A stretch of 13,920 bases of DNA from the NCBI RefSeq assembly GCF_052180215.1, contig NZ_CP197472.1, forward strand, positions 1 through 13,920, in the 5' to 3' direction. The notes beneath the pieces were generated by a model. It saw nothing but the letters and a program-made list of their open reading frames with translations. It searched no databases and was not told the DNA's origin. A program made the position numbers and the translations under genes. The stretch is from Pseudoneobacillus sp052180215. GTDB lineage: Bacteria; Bacillota; Bacilli; Bacillales; Cytobacillaceae. Positions 5,835 to 13,182 of this stretch are shown piece by piece. Within the stretch, counting starts at the first letter, position 1; the number at the start of each line of letters is the position of its first letter.

Positions 5835-5957
5835 TTAATTTAAATGGTGAAAAAGCATTTTACATTCAGTGCATTTATAGATCCCTGAGATTAAAGAAAC
5901 TCTTTTAATTAAAATAGATTTAGAACCACAACGACATTTTTGAAATAAAGCTACCAT
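5835..5957 (-). CDS. 40-aa zinc-ribbon-like protein
   Basis: On the minus strand ATG 5957 is preceded by AGGGAGGGGAG, a very strong SD, and the 40-aa frame ends at TAA 5835-5837. The peptide carries two Cys pairs, KCRCGSKS at residues 7-14 and KCTECK at 28-33, with HH near the end. That is the pattern of a single small zinc ribbon, with a CxC in place of the usual first CxxC. It begins MVALFQ, has no signal peptide, and the whole chain is little more than the metal site. Such mini zinc fingers occur on many Bacillus plasmids and phages, mostly unstudied; nucleic-acid or protein binding is likely. The strong SD and shared terminator support expression. Confidence 0.72.
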   Translation of the reverse strand: MVALFQKCRCGSKSILIKRVSLISGIYKCTECKMLFHHLN

Positions 5958-6040
5958 TGTTCTCCCCTCCCTTCTTGATGTATTCGTTATTATATATTCA
6001 TGTTATCTAAATGGTTTTGCTCACATTTAAAATAAAAATA

Positions 6041-6058
6041 GACCATCAAACGATGGTC
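6041..6058 (-). terminator. Terminator of the ASCH-domain gene
   Basis: GACCATC (6041-6047) / GATGGTC (6052-6058) with a 4-nt loop; on the minus strand it continues TATTTTTATTTT. Confidence 0.7.
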
Positions 6059-6101
6059 CTTCTTCAACTAATGCTCACCGTTAGGGAAGTAACAACGGGC
6101 T

Positions 6102-6440
6102 TTAATATTTAATTTTTATTGCTAGTGTTCCCCATTCCTTTTCTTGTTCTGGAGAATAAATCTCATATGTTCCATCTATCATTTCTTTCATTGTCCAACC
6201 TTCACAATCAAAATCCTTAAACGGAATGTCCTTATACATCGATTGAAACGTATCATATATTTTTATATCTATTACTTGTACTTTCATAGTTTCATCTTGT
6301 TCAGGAACCTTTATGAATTCAATCGTATCTCCAACTTTTATCTTTCTTCTTTTTTCATCATTTAAGCGTACTTCAACCTTTTTCTTTCCTTCTTTAATCG
6401 AATTGAAATACTCACCATATAACCCCATTTGATGTATCAT
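6102..6440 (-). CDS. ASCH-domain (PUA-like) protein
   Basis: The 112-aa protein is a single ASCH domain: MGLYGEYFNSIKEGKKKVEVRLND (residues 5-28), then KRRKIKVGDTIEF at about 30-42, both hallmarks of the family (GxKxxExRLxDxKRxxIxxGDxIxF). ASCH domains have a beta-barrel related to PUA and are thought to bind RNA or act on nucleosides; some are N4-acetylcytidine amidohydrolases. Substrate here is unknown. Start 6440 gives the expected family N-terminus; AGAGAGG lies about 11 nt upstream, and a start at the second Met is possible. The gene stands alone between terminators at 6041-6058 and 6476-6501, so it is probably transcribed by itself. Confidence 0.82.
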   Translation of the reverse strand: MIHQMGLYGEYFNSIKEGKKKVEVRLNDEKRRKIKVGDTIEFIKVPEQDETMKVQVIDIKIYDTFQSMYKDIPFKDFDCEGWTMKEMIDGTYEIYSPEQEKEWGTLAIKIKY

Positions 6441-6475
6441 TCCTTATTTAACCTCTCTTATACTTTCTTATCTTT

Positions 6476-6501
6476 CAAAAAAAAACCGTCTGGCGACGAT
6501 T
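6476..6501 (-). terminator. Terminator after the 100-aa hypothetical gene
   Basis: AACCGTC (6484-6490) / GACGATT (6495-6501), including one G-T pair, with loop TGGC. The minus strand ends in about nine T residues. Confidence 0.6.
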
Positions 6502-6523
6502 TATTTTAATAAGGGCTTAAACC

Positions 6524-6826
6524 TTAACGCCCTCTACTTTGTTTAATTTTCGATTTATATCCCGACTTAACCAGTCTATGGAGTTGATCAGCAGCCTTCC
6601 CTTTGATTACAGCTGCAACATCTTGATGCTCTATTGTCTCCCCGTTTGCAGTAATACCCCTACGATGTAAGATCCTGGTTACCTCAGCAATACTGTTGGT
6701 GAATGCATATTCTTTTATAATCAGCTTTTGTAATGTGTCCGCTTCATACGATTCCGCTAAATCTATGAACGCTTGAAGCCTTTTTATTTCTTCATGTGCT
6801 TTTTTTACAGAAATCATTTTCACCAT
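6524..6826 (-). CDS. Hypothetical protein, 100 aa, helical
   Basis: Start 6826 is chosen because GGAGGTG lies 6 nt upstream; a longer frame to 6871 would include the SD itself. The protein starts MVKMISVKKAHEEIKRLQ, is predicted largely helical and basic, and ends in KSKIKQSRGR. Segments such as LIIKEYAFTNSIAEVTRIL and GETIEHQDVAAVIKG look like compact helices, possibly DNA-binding, but no known motif is visible. It sits third in a minus-strand series after the recombinase (8799-7600) and HTH gene (7535-6900), with a 73-nt gap and no clear terminator between, so it may share their transcript. I do not recognise the family. Confidence 0.68.
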   Translation of the reverse strand: MVKMISVKKAHEEIKRLQAFIDLAESYEADTLQKLIIKEYAFTNSIAEVTRILHRRGITANGETIEHQDVAAVIKGKAADQLHRLVKSGYKSKIKQSRGR

Positions 6827-6899
6827 ACCCTGCACCTCCGTCTTTACCGCAAAAATTCGACCAAAGTGCATTTTTACCTTTTGACAATATAATGAACAA

Positions 6900-7535
6900 T
6901 TACCCTAATATATTTAATTCAATATTTAATCGATCATCGAATTTATCATCGATGTACTTTTGAATAAACTCATTTTTTTTATTATAATTTTCTTCTTTTG
7001 TCTTAAAAAGCCAACCCTTTACTAAAAACTTAACTTCATCGGGTTGCTGCTCCCACATTTCCATTGCTTCTTTTCTTAGTTTAGATTCAATCCTTCTTAT
7101 AGTAACAGCCGCAGTCAATCGGTCCTTTTTTATTTCCTCAAATTTTGCTTCAAATGTATTTTGTAGCACTTTTATTTCATTTTTTGTAGCATCGATTATT
7201 TCATTAGAATTCAGTTCTGCCAAGGGTTGCACGTTTTCATGTCGCTGTATCACCCCTGTTTTTTGTGACACTGATATATTTGCAGCAATTTCGAGGCTAA
7301 TACCAGGCTTCGACTTCCATCTTATTAAATCAGTGAATACCGAATAGTCTTTCATAGTGAAAATCCTAGCTCCAGTGCTATCTTTTTTAAATACATATCC
7401 TGCACTTTCAAGTTGTTGAGAATATTTTCTTATTGTGCTTTCTGCAACACCTAAACCCTTGGCAAATTCAGAGGATTTCACTTCTTTTTCACTAGCATTT
7501 GTATCGACTATATCAATACCTGATATATCAGTCAT
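6900..7535 (-). CDS. MerR-like HTH protein with helical C-terminus
   Basis: ATG 7535 has AGGTGA 5 nt upstream and is preferred over an earlier ATG (7622) that overlaps the recombinase gene without an SD. The 211-aa protein has a MerR-type winged HTH near residues 20-70: EFAKGLGVAESTIRKYSQQL (recognition helix), then GYVFKKD and ARIFTMKDYSVF, as in RacA-like and plasmid-borne Bacillus HTH proteins. Residues about 115-175 are helical and charged, possibly a short coiled coil. The C-terminus lacks an effector domain. It lies 64 bp after the recombinase stop and may regulate it or take part in plasmid maintenance. The palindrome TGATATATCA occurs in its first codons (7521-7530) and twice upstream of the recombinase gene, a possible operator. 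Confidence 0.75.
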   Translation of the reverse strand: MTDISGIDIVDTNASEKEVKSSEFAKGLGVAESTIRKYSQQLESAGYVFKKDSTGARIFTMKDYSVFTDLIRWKSKPGISLEIAANISVSQKTGVIQRHENVQPLAELNSNEIIDATKNEIKVLQNTFEAKFEEIKKDRLTAAVTIRRIESKLRKEAMEMWEQQPDEVKFLVKGWLFKTKEENYNKKNEFIQKYIDDKFDDRLNIELNILG

Positions 7536-7599
7536 ATCACTCACCTCAACTAATAATTCAACGATACAAGTCATAATTCCTGCCGTAAAAAGCAATCCT

Positions 7600-8799
7600 T
7601 TATTTGTATCGGTCAATCTCATTTCTTATTGTAACTGATGAGATATAAAATCGGACAATATCTTGTCGTGAGTGATTCAAATCGGTGGAAATAAGCCATT
7701 GGATTTTTTCGTAAGGTTGAATCTCCCTAGATGAAGGCTCTTTGCATTTTTCTTTTATTCTTTTTTCAAAGTTAGCATACTTCTTTGATAATCTTGGCTG
7801 CTCATTTATCTTTTTCATAATAATTTCATCTAAATGATCGTAATGTCGGGCGTAATGCCGCATTCGTTCATGAGCAAATGCCCCCCGAAAACAGTGAGAT
7901 GAAAAAGTTTCTCCATTAGTACCAGCAATCCCTAGTTTGTTAGCACACCTATTAGCTAGGACAGTTACAGCCTTACGAATTTGTTCATCACTCTTATAAT
8001 TACCTATACCGTCTTTTTGTCGATGAAAAATCCGATTGGTGTCTGGCTCCGAATTTTCAATTAAACGACTAATAAACTCCTTTTCTATCTCACTGTGATG
8101 ATTTGTATGGACCACATTATTTAACCCACCCTTCGCACCTATCGAAAGGTGAATATTAGATTCTAACCTTACATTATCAGTAGTCTGACGGATTGATTCT
8201 GAAACACGAAACCCCGTTAATAGCTGATATGTTGCTATATCAGCTAAATCAGCGTTATATCGCCTCATCAAACCAATAACTTTTTCACATTCTTCCTTAG
8301 TCGCTTTATATCTGTGACTATCACTAGCACGGCGAATTATGTTTTTTTCTTTCAACATATCTAGCATAGCGGTGTGATTCGTAAATTGAATATTATGATT
8401 TTCCTTAAATACCCTTGTTTTAACTGCATGTTTTTGAATGTAATCTAAAGCATGAATTGTTTTCCTTATATTTTGGGGACTTTCCCCCCGTAAAATTTTA
8501 TCCTCGATGATCTCTTTGGTCTTGTCTGGAGTTAAATGCTTTAATTTTGTTATTCCAAATTGGCGATATGCTTCACGCATTACCGCCTTTCCAACATCAT
8601 AATAGGTCTTTTTAGTACCATCCGAAATCGTGCCTATATCCGCAATCTCATAACTTAACCTATTATACTCAGAAGAACCAGGTACCAAATCCTCAAGCTG
8701 CTTTAATTTTAGTTTTTTTTCAGCAGCATTTTCGTTTTGTGCCCTTTCAAGAATTTTATTTAAACTCTTCATCTGCGAATCTAATTTTTTATAATCCAT
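7600..8799 (-). CDS. Tyrosine recombinase / integrase, full length
   Basis: The 399-aa protein carries the complete active site: Arg198 in LLTGFRVSES, Lys223 in IGAKGG, His302 and Arg305 in SSHCFRGAF, His376 in LNHSRQD and Tyr385 in VRFYIS. Residues about 60-165 form the N-terminal helical core-binding domain, preceded by a charged coiled-coil-like stretch (1-50). Start 8799 has GGTGGTGAGGG just upstream. The long insert between His302 and His376 (about 70 residues) is larger than in Xer proteins, where it is usually near 20. The hairpin-rich non-coding block 8872-9139 lies directly upstream and is the natural candidate for its recombination site. Role could be multimer resolution, integration or inversion. 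Confidence 0.88.
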   Translation of the reverse strand: MDYKKLDSQMKSLNKILERAQNENAAEKKLKLKQLEDLVPGSSEYNRLSYEIADIGTISDGTKKTYYDVGKAVMREAYRQFGITKLKHLTPDKTKEIIEDKILRGESPQNIRKTIHALDYIQKHAVKTRVFKENHNIQFTNHTAMLDMLKEKNIIRRASDSHRYKATKEECEKVIGLMRRYNADLADIATYQLLTGFRVSESIRQTTDNVRLESNIHLSIGAKGGLNNVVHTNHHSEIEKEFISRLIENSEPDTNRIFHRQKDGIGNYKSDEQIRKAVTVLANRCANKLGIAGTNGETFSSHCFRGAFAHERMRHYARHYDHLDEIIMKKINEQPRLSKKYANFEKRIKEKCKEPSSREIQPYEKIQWLISTDLNHSRQDIVRFYISSVTIRNEIDRYK

Positions 8800-8871
8800 T
8801 ATCCCTCACCACCAACAAAGAAAACCGAACCGCATTCAAAAAGAAACCCTTTTTGAAATGTTGCTCAGGCA

Positions 8872-8934
8872 GGTTCTGTACATATCCGATAAAAATCTCG
8901 CTATCGCTAATTTTTATCGGATACATACAGAACC
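8872..8934. repeat. Large inverted repeat, 25-bp arms, upstream of the recombinase
   Basis: Left arm 8872-8896 begins GGTTCTGTA and ends ATCCGATAAAAAT; right arm 8910-8934 is its reverse complement with two mismatches, around the 13-nt centre CTCGCTATCGCTA. Weaker matching continues outward for about 20 bp (ATGTT...GGC on both sides). The layout, two inverted arms round a short centre, is what a tyrosine recombinase core site or a cruciform origin would show. Confidence 0.75.
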
Positions 8935-8948
8935 GCCCAAATAACATC

Positions 8949-9139
8949 GCTGCTTTGGATCAAAGCAGCTCCAAATTCAACAAACGATGCTTCGCATCAT
9001 TTGTAGCAATTCACTCGTTCCGAGTGATATATCAACTAAATCCTCTCGTATATAGCTGATATATCAGCTATATCACGAGCGTTAAACTCGTTCTATCGAA
9101 CATGATGCACGTTTATTTTAATGTCGTGCTGCCGCACGA
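8949..9139. repeat. Tandem cluster of five further hairpins
   Basis: In order: GCTGCTTTG-GAT-CAAAGCAGC (8949-8969); ACAAACGATGC-TTC-GCATCATTTGT (8980-9004, one G-T); TCACTCG-TTC-CGAGTGA (9011-9027); a perfect 22-bp palindrome at 9051-9072, extending to CTCG/CGAG around 9044-9079; and TCGTGC-TGCC-GCACGA near 9124-9139. Three have 3-nt loops. The block is more GC-rich than its surroundings and has no convincing gene. The rest of 8800-9388 is AT-rich with two minute SD-linked frames I do not call. Confidence 0.75.
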
Positions 9140-9388
9140 AAACCACAAGCTTCATTACAAATTGAGATTATTCCTTAAATAATTGTCACCTTTCATTTAA
9201 CCTTCTCCTTTTAATTTTTTAATCGCATTTCCCTCCTAAAATTAATCTTTCAAGTGCCTCACGGCTATTTCTGTAAGCTCACACCTACAAACTTTTAAAA
9301 CATCAAAATTTTAATATAGAAAAAATTTTTTTGTAAAAAAATCCATTTTATTTTTATTTCTGCTATAAATTCATCGGAGGTGAATTTA

Positions 9389-10498
9389 ATGAATATAGAT
9401 AAAATTTATAAAAAATATGAGGAAATCGAATGTGACTTATATGATTTGATGGAAGGTATGAAATACTGGGAATGCCCTGACCTAATAGTAAAAGAAAAAG
9501 AAATACCAGAAGATTTGAAGTTAGTGGAAGTATTTGAAAAAAAAGATGTAGCACCCCTTAATGGTGGAAACAATTCCAGACTACACGAATATATTGTTGA
9601 GTATTATTTACATGATGATGAAAATGAATTAAATCCAAATGAATTTATCCCACTTGTTCCGAAAAAATTTGTAACCTACCAAAAAGAAAACTACTTTCCT
9701 GGTCTGACAAAAATAACTCTCATTTTTGGTCAGAAAATAAGAAAAGAAAATGATTGGAGATTTACCGATAAAATTAATGTTCAAAAAGACGAAGCCTACT
9801 TTTTATATGACTATTCCAATCAACAGTATAAACAAGTTAATCCTAAAAAAGATGAGTGGATTGACCGAATGTATGAAAGAGAATTAATCAGAAAAGAAGC
9901 CGTTAAATTTATACTGTTTTATCGTGAATTAAAGGATGTAATCTGGATTAAAAAACAAAATCCATTTGATCCAAGCCTTTTTCTCTATCAATTTTCTAGC
10001 GAAATTAACGAAATGGATCAAAAAACATTTATCGAAACAATGAACTTCTTTTTAACTCTATCGCAAAAATATATTTATATACTTAGCTTTTTCGGATCAA
10101 TCACCCAGCAGCAATTCCAGTATTTATTAAAGGCTATTGAGAAACAACAAGAACGGCAATACAGATGCTATGAATACATAATCCTTGAGGAAGAAAACCT
10201 TATTTATGAACTAAAGGAGATATTAAACCTTCCAAACAATCATCCATTTGCTGATACCCGATACAAAATGGAACGCTTACTGATGCCAAGAAAAGAAAGA
10301 ATCGAAGATATAAACGCATACAATTACATGGAGGGATATGTTTTTATCGATGCCGAAGGGGAAGGCTGCTGTTATCCAAATTTAAGTGAAATAACTCGGA
10401 AATTAAGCCTATACAATATGGCTGGAAATGAAGAAAGCGAAAAGGAAATAGAAAAAAGAATTATTGGAATAGCAAAAAGACAAATTGACAAAAAATAA
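9389..10498 (+). CDS. Unrecognised 369-aa hypothetical protein
   Basis: ATG 9389 has GGAGG with 8 nt spacing; a GTG at 9380 overlaps the SD and is rejected. The protein is acidic, rich in Tyr, Glu, Asn and Ile, and cytoplasmic by appearance (no signal peptide or transmembrane segment). The middle (about 165-260) is mostly helical with aromatic-rich stretches such as FILFYRELKDVIWIKK and FFLTLSQKYIYILSFFG. Near the C-terminus YVFIDAEGEGCCYPN holds the only adjacent Cys pair. I see no catalytic or DNA-binding motif I can name. It is alone between the hairpin block on its left and a bidirectional terminator at 10574-10600, and is the first plus-strand gene after the minus-strand series. Confidence 0.75.
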   Translation: MNIDKIYKKYEEIECDLYDLMEGMKYWECPDLIVKEKEIPEDLKLVEVFEKKDVAPLNGGNNSRLHEYIVEYYLHDDENELNPNEFIPLVPKKFVTYQKENYFPGLTKITLIFGQKIRKENDWRFTDKINVQKDEAYFLYDYSNQQYKQVNPKKDEWIDRMYERELIRKEAVKFILFYRELKDVIWIKKQNPFDPSLFLYQFSSEINEMDQKTFIETMNFFLTLSQKYIYILSFFGSITQQQFQYLLKAIEKQQERQYRCYEYIILEEENLIYELKEILNLPNNHPFADTRYKMERLLMPRKERIEDINAYNYMEGYVFIDAEGEGCCYPNLSEITRKLSLYNMAGNEESEKEIEKRIIGIAKRQIDKK

Positions 10499-10573
10499 AT
10501 CCCGATTATACTATCTGCAAGGTTGAAACATGGTTATTTTACCCCCCTTTATAACTGTGTTAATATACCGATT

Positions 10574-10600
10574 AAAAAAGACGGCAAAACCGTCTTTTTT
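10574..10600. terminator. Bidirectional terminator
   Basis: Perfect 11-bp stem AAAAAAGACGG (10574-10584) / CCGTCTTTTTT (10590-10600), loop CAAAA. Serves the 369-aa gene (plus) and the RadC-like gene (minus). Confidence 0.9.
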
Positions 10601-10605
10601 AAATT

Positions 10606-11085
10606 TTAAACATATCCATGTTCCTTCATGCTATAATGATTGGTTTCTCCGACAATTAAATGATCTAGGAGCTCTACTCCAAGAATCTGACCAGCCTCTT
10701 TAAGCCGCTTAGTCACTTCTATATCTTCCCTAGAAGGTGTGCAATCATTTGATGGATGATTATGGAAAACTATGATACTTGCTGAATTATTTGCAATAGC
10801 TAATTTAAAGCATTCCCGCGGATGAACTATTGATGAATTTAGACTACCAACGGATATGGTATGTAATCCAGTAATCTTATTTTTCGTGTTCAAACAAACC
10901 AATGCCATTATTTCACGATCAGAATCTGAAATATACTCCCTTGCCAAACTAACGACATCAATCGGGGATCTTACAACATTAGTTTTATAACAAAAATGCC
11001 CCTCCTTTACCATCTTCAGACTGATAACATTTAATCGTCTCATTCTTTCCTTTTTTTCTACCTTTATTTGCGTTTGTTGTTGCAT
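10606..11085 (-). CDS. RadC-like JAB-domain protein
   Basis: The 159-aa protein is the RadC/JAB (MPN-like) metalloprotease fold: Glu59 in DREIMALVCLN, then VFHNHPSNDCTPSREDIEVT with His108, His110 and Asp121 as the zinc ligands, and LGVELLDHLIVG at about 135-146. The N-terminal HhH domain of chromosomal RadC is absent, as is common on plasmids and mobile elements. ATG 11085 is preferred: GGGAGG lies 10 nt upstream; a frame from 11133 adds residues encoded by the SD region. Catalysis by RadC proteins has not been settled; recombination or anti-restriction roles have been proposed. It is not next to the E2-like gene, and its sequence is RadC-type rather than the deconjugase type, so I do not link the two. 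Confidence 0.88.
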   Translation of the reverse strand: MQQQTQIKVEKKERMRRLNVISLKMVKEGHFCYKTNVVRSPIDVVSLAREYISDSDREIMALVCLNTKNKITGLHTISVGSLNSSIVHPRECFKLAIANNSASIIVFHNHPSNDCTPSREDIEVTKRLKEAGQILGVELLDHLIVGETNHYSMKEHGYV

Positions 11086-11095
11086 GGATATGCAA
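11080..11095 (-). promoter_or_regulatory. Small hairpin enclosing the JAB gene start codon
   Basis: In the transcript TTGCAT-ATCC-ATGCAA lies between the SD and the first codons; the 3' arm contains the ATG. Six perfect base pairs round a 4-nt loop could dampen initiation. Seen directly; effect inferred. Confidence 0.4.
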
Positions 11096-11221
11096 CCTCC
11101 CTTTAACAGTTTTTTTATTATCCAAAGGCTCACGCCAGTGAATATTTATCGCTAGGTTCACACCCATAAAAGCGATTTTGTTTTAAAGCATTGAAACAAT
11201 ACCGCAAAAAACAAATTTGTG

Positions 11222-11243
11222 TTAAAAAAATATGTTTTTTTAA
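11222..11243. repeat. AT-only hairpin in a 367-bp gene-free stretch
   Basis: TTAAAAAAA (11222-11230) / TTTTTTTAA (11235-11243), loop TATG. The gene-free stretch 11086-11452 otherwise holds low-complexity AT-rich DNA, likely with the promoter of the JAB gene, which I cannot place with confidence. Confidence 0.4.
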
Positions 11244-11381
11244 TAACCTCTGAAACGCTCATAATAGCTTTGAATTTTGAATTTTAATAGTTTGCTACTT
11301 TTTATACCTAAAAAATAAAAAGGTGGCAAATTACCCCCTTAAATTAAATCTAAAGACAATATTCTTTCCGATAAAAAAAAT

Positions 11382-11409
11382 AGACCTTGGTAACTGATAA
11401 CCAAGATCT
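11382..11409 (-). terminator. Terminator of the 80-aa gene
   Basis: AGACCTTGGT (11382-11391) / ACCAAGATCT (11400-11409), one mismatch; on the minus strand followed by ATTTTTTTTAT. Confidence 0.75.
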
Positions 11410-11452
11410 TTAATCATATAATGTACAATTGGATCATATTAAGAAATATGAC

Positions 11453-11695
11453 CTATATTTTTAATTTACTTTTATACTGTTTAAAACTTTCATTTTCTTC
11501 AAACTCGACTTTGATACTTTGCGAAGAAAGTTCCTCCAATTTTTTATTAATATCTTTTAAATCATTAGTTGTAATAATAATAATGGATTCAACTTTACCA
11601 TTATTGTTTACGTTTTGTTTTGTTAGCCAATATTTATAACCATAATTCCAATATCCTTTGTGTTCAACTTCATAATCAACGAATTTTACTTTCAT
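11453..11695 (-). CDS. Hypothetical protein, 80 aa
   Basis: ATG 11695 has GAAGGAAG about 10 nt upstream and a terminator follows the stop at 11382-11409. The protein starts MKVKFVDYEVEHKGYWNYGYKYW, strongly aromatic, continues with a beta-rich GKVESIIIITTNDLKD and ends in a charged helix. No motif is recognised. It is the next minus-strand gene after the methyltransferase, but the terminator at 11825-11860 lies between, so it is probably separate from the restriction-modification unit. It could be an anti-restriction or accessory protein by position only; no support for that in its sequence. Confidence 0.65.
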   Translation of the reverse strand: MKVKFVDYEVEHKGYWNYGYKYWLTKQNVNNNGKVESIIIITTNDLKDINKKLEELSSQSIKVEFEENESFKQYKSKLKI

Positions 11696-11824
11696 GACAA
11701 TAACTTCCTTCTTTAAATTCTTCTTAAACTAAATCTTTTATGGATGATTTCTTTTATATTATTATAGAACTTTAATTTAAAAATTGTTAAAAACAACAAA
11801 ATTTTCGAAAACAGTCAAAAACAA

Positions 11825-11860
11825 AAAAACAGAAATAACTTTTCAGCTATTTCTGTTTTT
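11825..11860 (-). terminator. Terminator overlapping the methyltransferase 3' end
   Basis: 13-bp stem (11825-11837 / 11848-11860) followed on the minus strand by a T-rich run. Its 5' arm encodes the last residues (QKQK) and the TAG stop of the methyltransferase. Confidence 0.8.
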
Positions 11861-13106
11861 GAACAACACCATATTCATTTTGATAAATTTCTCTAATTTT
11901 TTCACCCATAATTTCAATTAATCCTACTACTAAAGCATTCCCCATGCAAAAATACCGATTCCTTTCGGGCATCCCTTTGGTCCAGTTATCAGGAAATCCA
12001 TTTAATCTTTCGCACTCGATTGGAGTTAAAATTCTCAAACATCCAGGACGCTCTGGATCTTCTACAACATGGGTACTTCTATTTTTTGTTCCTTCACTCG
12101 TTAACATTGTCCTACCAGGTAAATCTAATAAATCTGGAAAGGACATTCCGCCCTCAGAATAAACATATTTATGTCCTGTACTAGATTCTCTTTCTATTCT
12201 TTTTGGACCCTTCATGTAAGTAAATTGTTCTAAAACGGTCATACCATTTTTAGTCACTTCATCGTTATTTAAAAAATAATTGTCAGAAACGTTAGTTTCT
12301 AAAATATCCCCTAAAGTTATTGGAGCAACTGTCTGAGGAATTATCTCCTCCGTATAAATACTTCCGTTTCTCATTATTCCAGCATTGCGAAACCTTGCAG
12401 AAAATGTATCAGAAACCTCTACAATATCATCTGGAAGAACATCAAAGAAAGGCAGATGAACAAGTGAAGATTCTTCTTCTATTGGAAATTTCGATGCGAA
12501 AAAACCACCGCTATGAATCAATTCTCCAGCATCTACCCCAAATTGAGTTTTCCCAAACTCCGTATCATTACGATAGGCGAAAATAAAAACCCTCCGTCTT
12601 CTTTGAGCAAAACCATAATCAGCAGCGTTAATAACTCTCCACTCAACCGAATAACCAGCATCTCTAAAACTTGCCAACATAACAGCAAAATCTTTTCCTC
12701 TTTGACTAGAAGGAGATTTTAATAATCTATCAACATTTTCTAAAAGAACAAAGGCTGGTTTTTTTCCATTAACTATTCTCATAATCTCCCAAAACAAAAC
12801 ACCCTTCTTACCACGAATGCCCTGCTCTCCACTTAAACTACGAGCGACTGAATAGTCTTGACACGGAAAACCACCTACCAATAAATCGTGCTTAGGAATA
12901 TCTTCAACATCAACAGTAGATATATCCTTATTAACATGAATGCCAGTCTTAAAGTTTCTAGCATAGCAATCAAAAGCATGTTGAACTTTAGTAGAAGGCT
13001 CCCATTGATTTCCCCAGATAACTTCAAAACCTCTATCTTTATTTAAACCTTCTAATCCTAGACGAAATCCTCCTACACCAGCAAACAATTCTACTACTTC
13101 AATCAT
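11847..13106 (-). CDS. C5-cytosine DNA methyltransferase, type II RM system
   Basis: The 419-aa enzyme transfers a methyl group from SAM to carbon 5 of cytosine. Motifs in order: I ELFAGVGGFRLGLEG (6-20), IV GGFPCQDYS with nucleophile Cys82, VI ENVDRLL (123-129), VIII FAQRRRRVF (166-174), IX ILTPIECERLNGFP (359-372) and X GNALVVGLIEIMG (389-401). The region 180-355 between VIII and IX is the target-recognition domain and is long, so specificity may be 6 bp. ATG 13106 is preferred (AAAGGGTG just upstream); GTG 13115 overlaps that SD. It diverges from the endonuclease at 13204. All catalytic motifs are intact. Pairing with a BglII/BstYI-like nuclease suggests a GATC-centred target, with CGATCG-type sites one option; that is inference. 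Confidence 0.95.
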   Translation of the reverse strand: MIEVVELFAGVGGFRLGLEGLNKDRGFEVIWGNQWEPSTKVQHAFDCYARNFKTGIHVNKDISTVDVEDIPKHDLLVGGFPCQDYSVARSLSGEQGIRGKKGVLFWEIMRIVNGKKPAFVLLENVDRLLKSPSSQRGKDFAVMLASFRDAGYSVEWRVINAADYGFAQRRRRVFIFAYRNDTEFGKTQFGVDAGELIHSGGFFASKFPIEEESSLVHLPFFDVLPDDIVEVSDTFSARFRNAGIMRNGSIYTEEIIPQTVAPITLGDILETNVSDNYFLNNDEVTKNGMTVLEQFTYMKGPKRIERESSTGHKYVYSEGGMSFPDLLDLPGRTMLTSEGTKNRSTHVVEDPERPGCLRILTPIECERLNGFPDNWTKGMPERNRYFCMGNALVVGLIEIMGEKIREIYQNEYGVVQKQK

Positions 13107-13144
13107 GCAGAACACCCTTTCGGTACCAATAACAAATATTAACT

Positions 13145-13173
13145 ATTATAATAGATATAATCAAAAAGATCAA
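13145..13173 (-). promoter_or_regulatory. Promoter of the methyltransferase gene
   Basis: On the minus strand TTGATC (complement of 13168-13173), a 17-nt spacer and TATAAT (complement of 13145-13150), giving a leader of about 30 nt. Two overlapping plus-strand TATAAT boxes (13147-13152 and 13156-13161) could serve the endonuclease but have poor -35 boxes. Confidence 0.65.
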
Positions 13174-13182
13174 GATCTTTTT
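13163..13182. repeat. GATC palindrome over the methyltransferase -35 box
   Basis: AAAAAGATC (13163-13171), AA, GATCTTTTT (13174-13182): a perfect 9-bp inverted repeat with two GATC and one AGATCT (13173-13178). It overlaps the methyltransferase -35 box and lies in the endonuclease leader. A regulator site or methylation-sensitive switch is possible. Confidence 0.6.

Noticed and set aside
9155..9228. Two minute minus-strand frames with good SDs: 13 codons from ATG 9196 and 5 codons from ATG 9228
   Set aside because: AGGAGAAGG and AGGAGGG precede them, but the frames are tiny, the second SD is too close to its ATG, and nothing supports a product. They may be leader peptides or remains of a gene start.
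10606..11133. Link between the RadC-like JAB protein and the E2-like protein as one conjugation/deconjugation system
   Set aside because: The genes are 6 kb apart on opposite strands, and the JAB sequence is RadC-type (HNHPSNDCTPS), which is common alone on plasmids.
12320..12722. Plus-strand frames inside the methyltransferase gene
   Set aside because: They are antisense to a gene with all C5-methyltransferase motifs and lack SDs.
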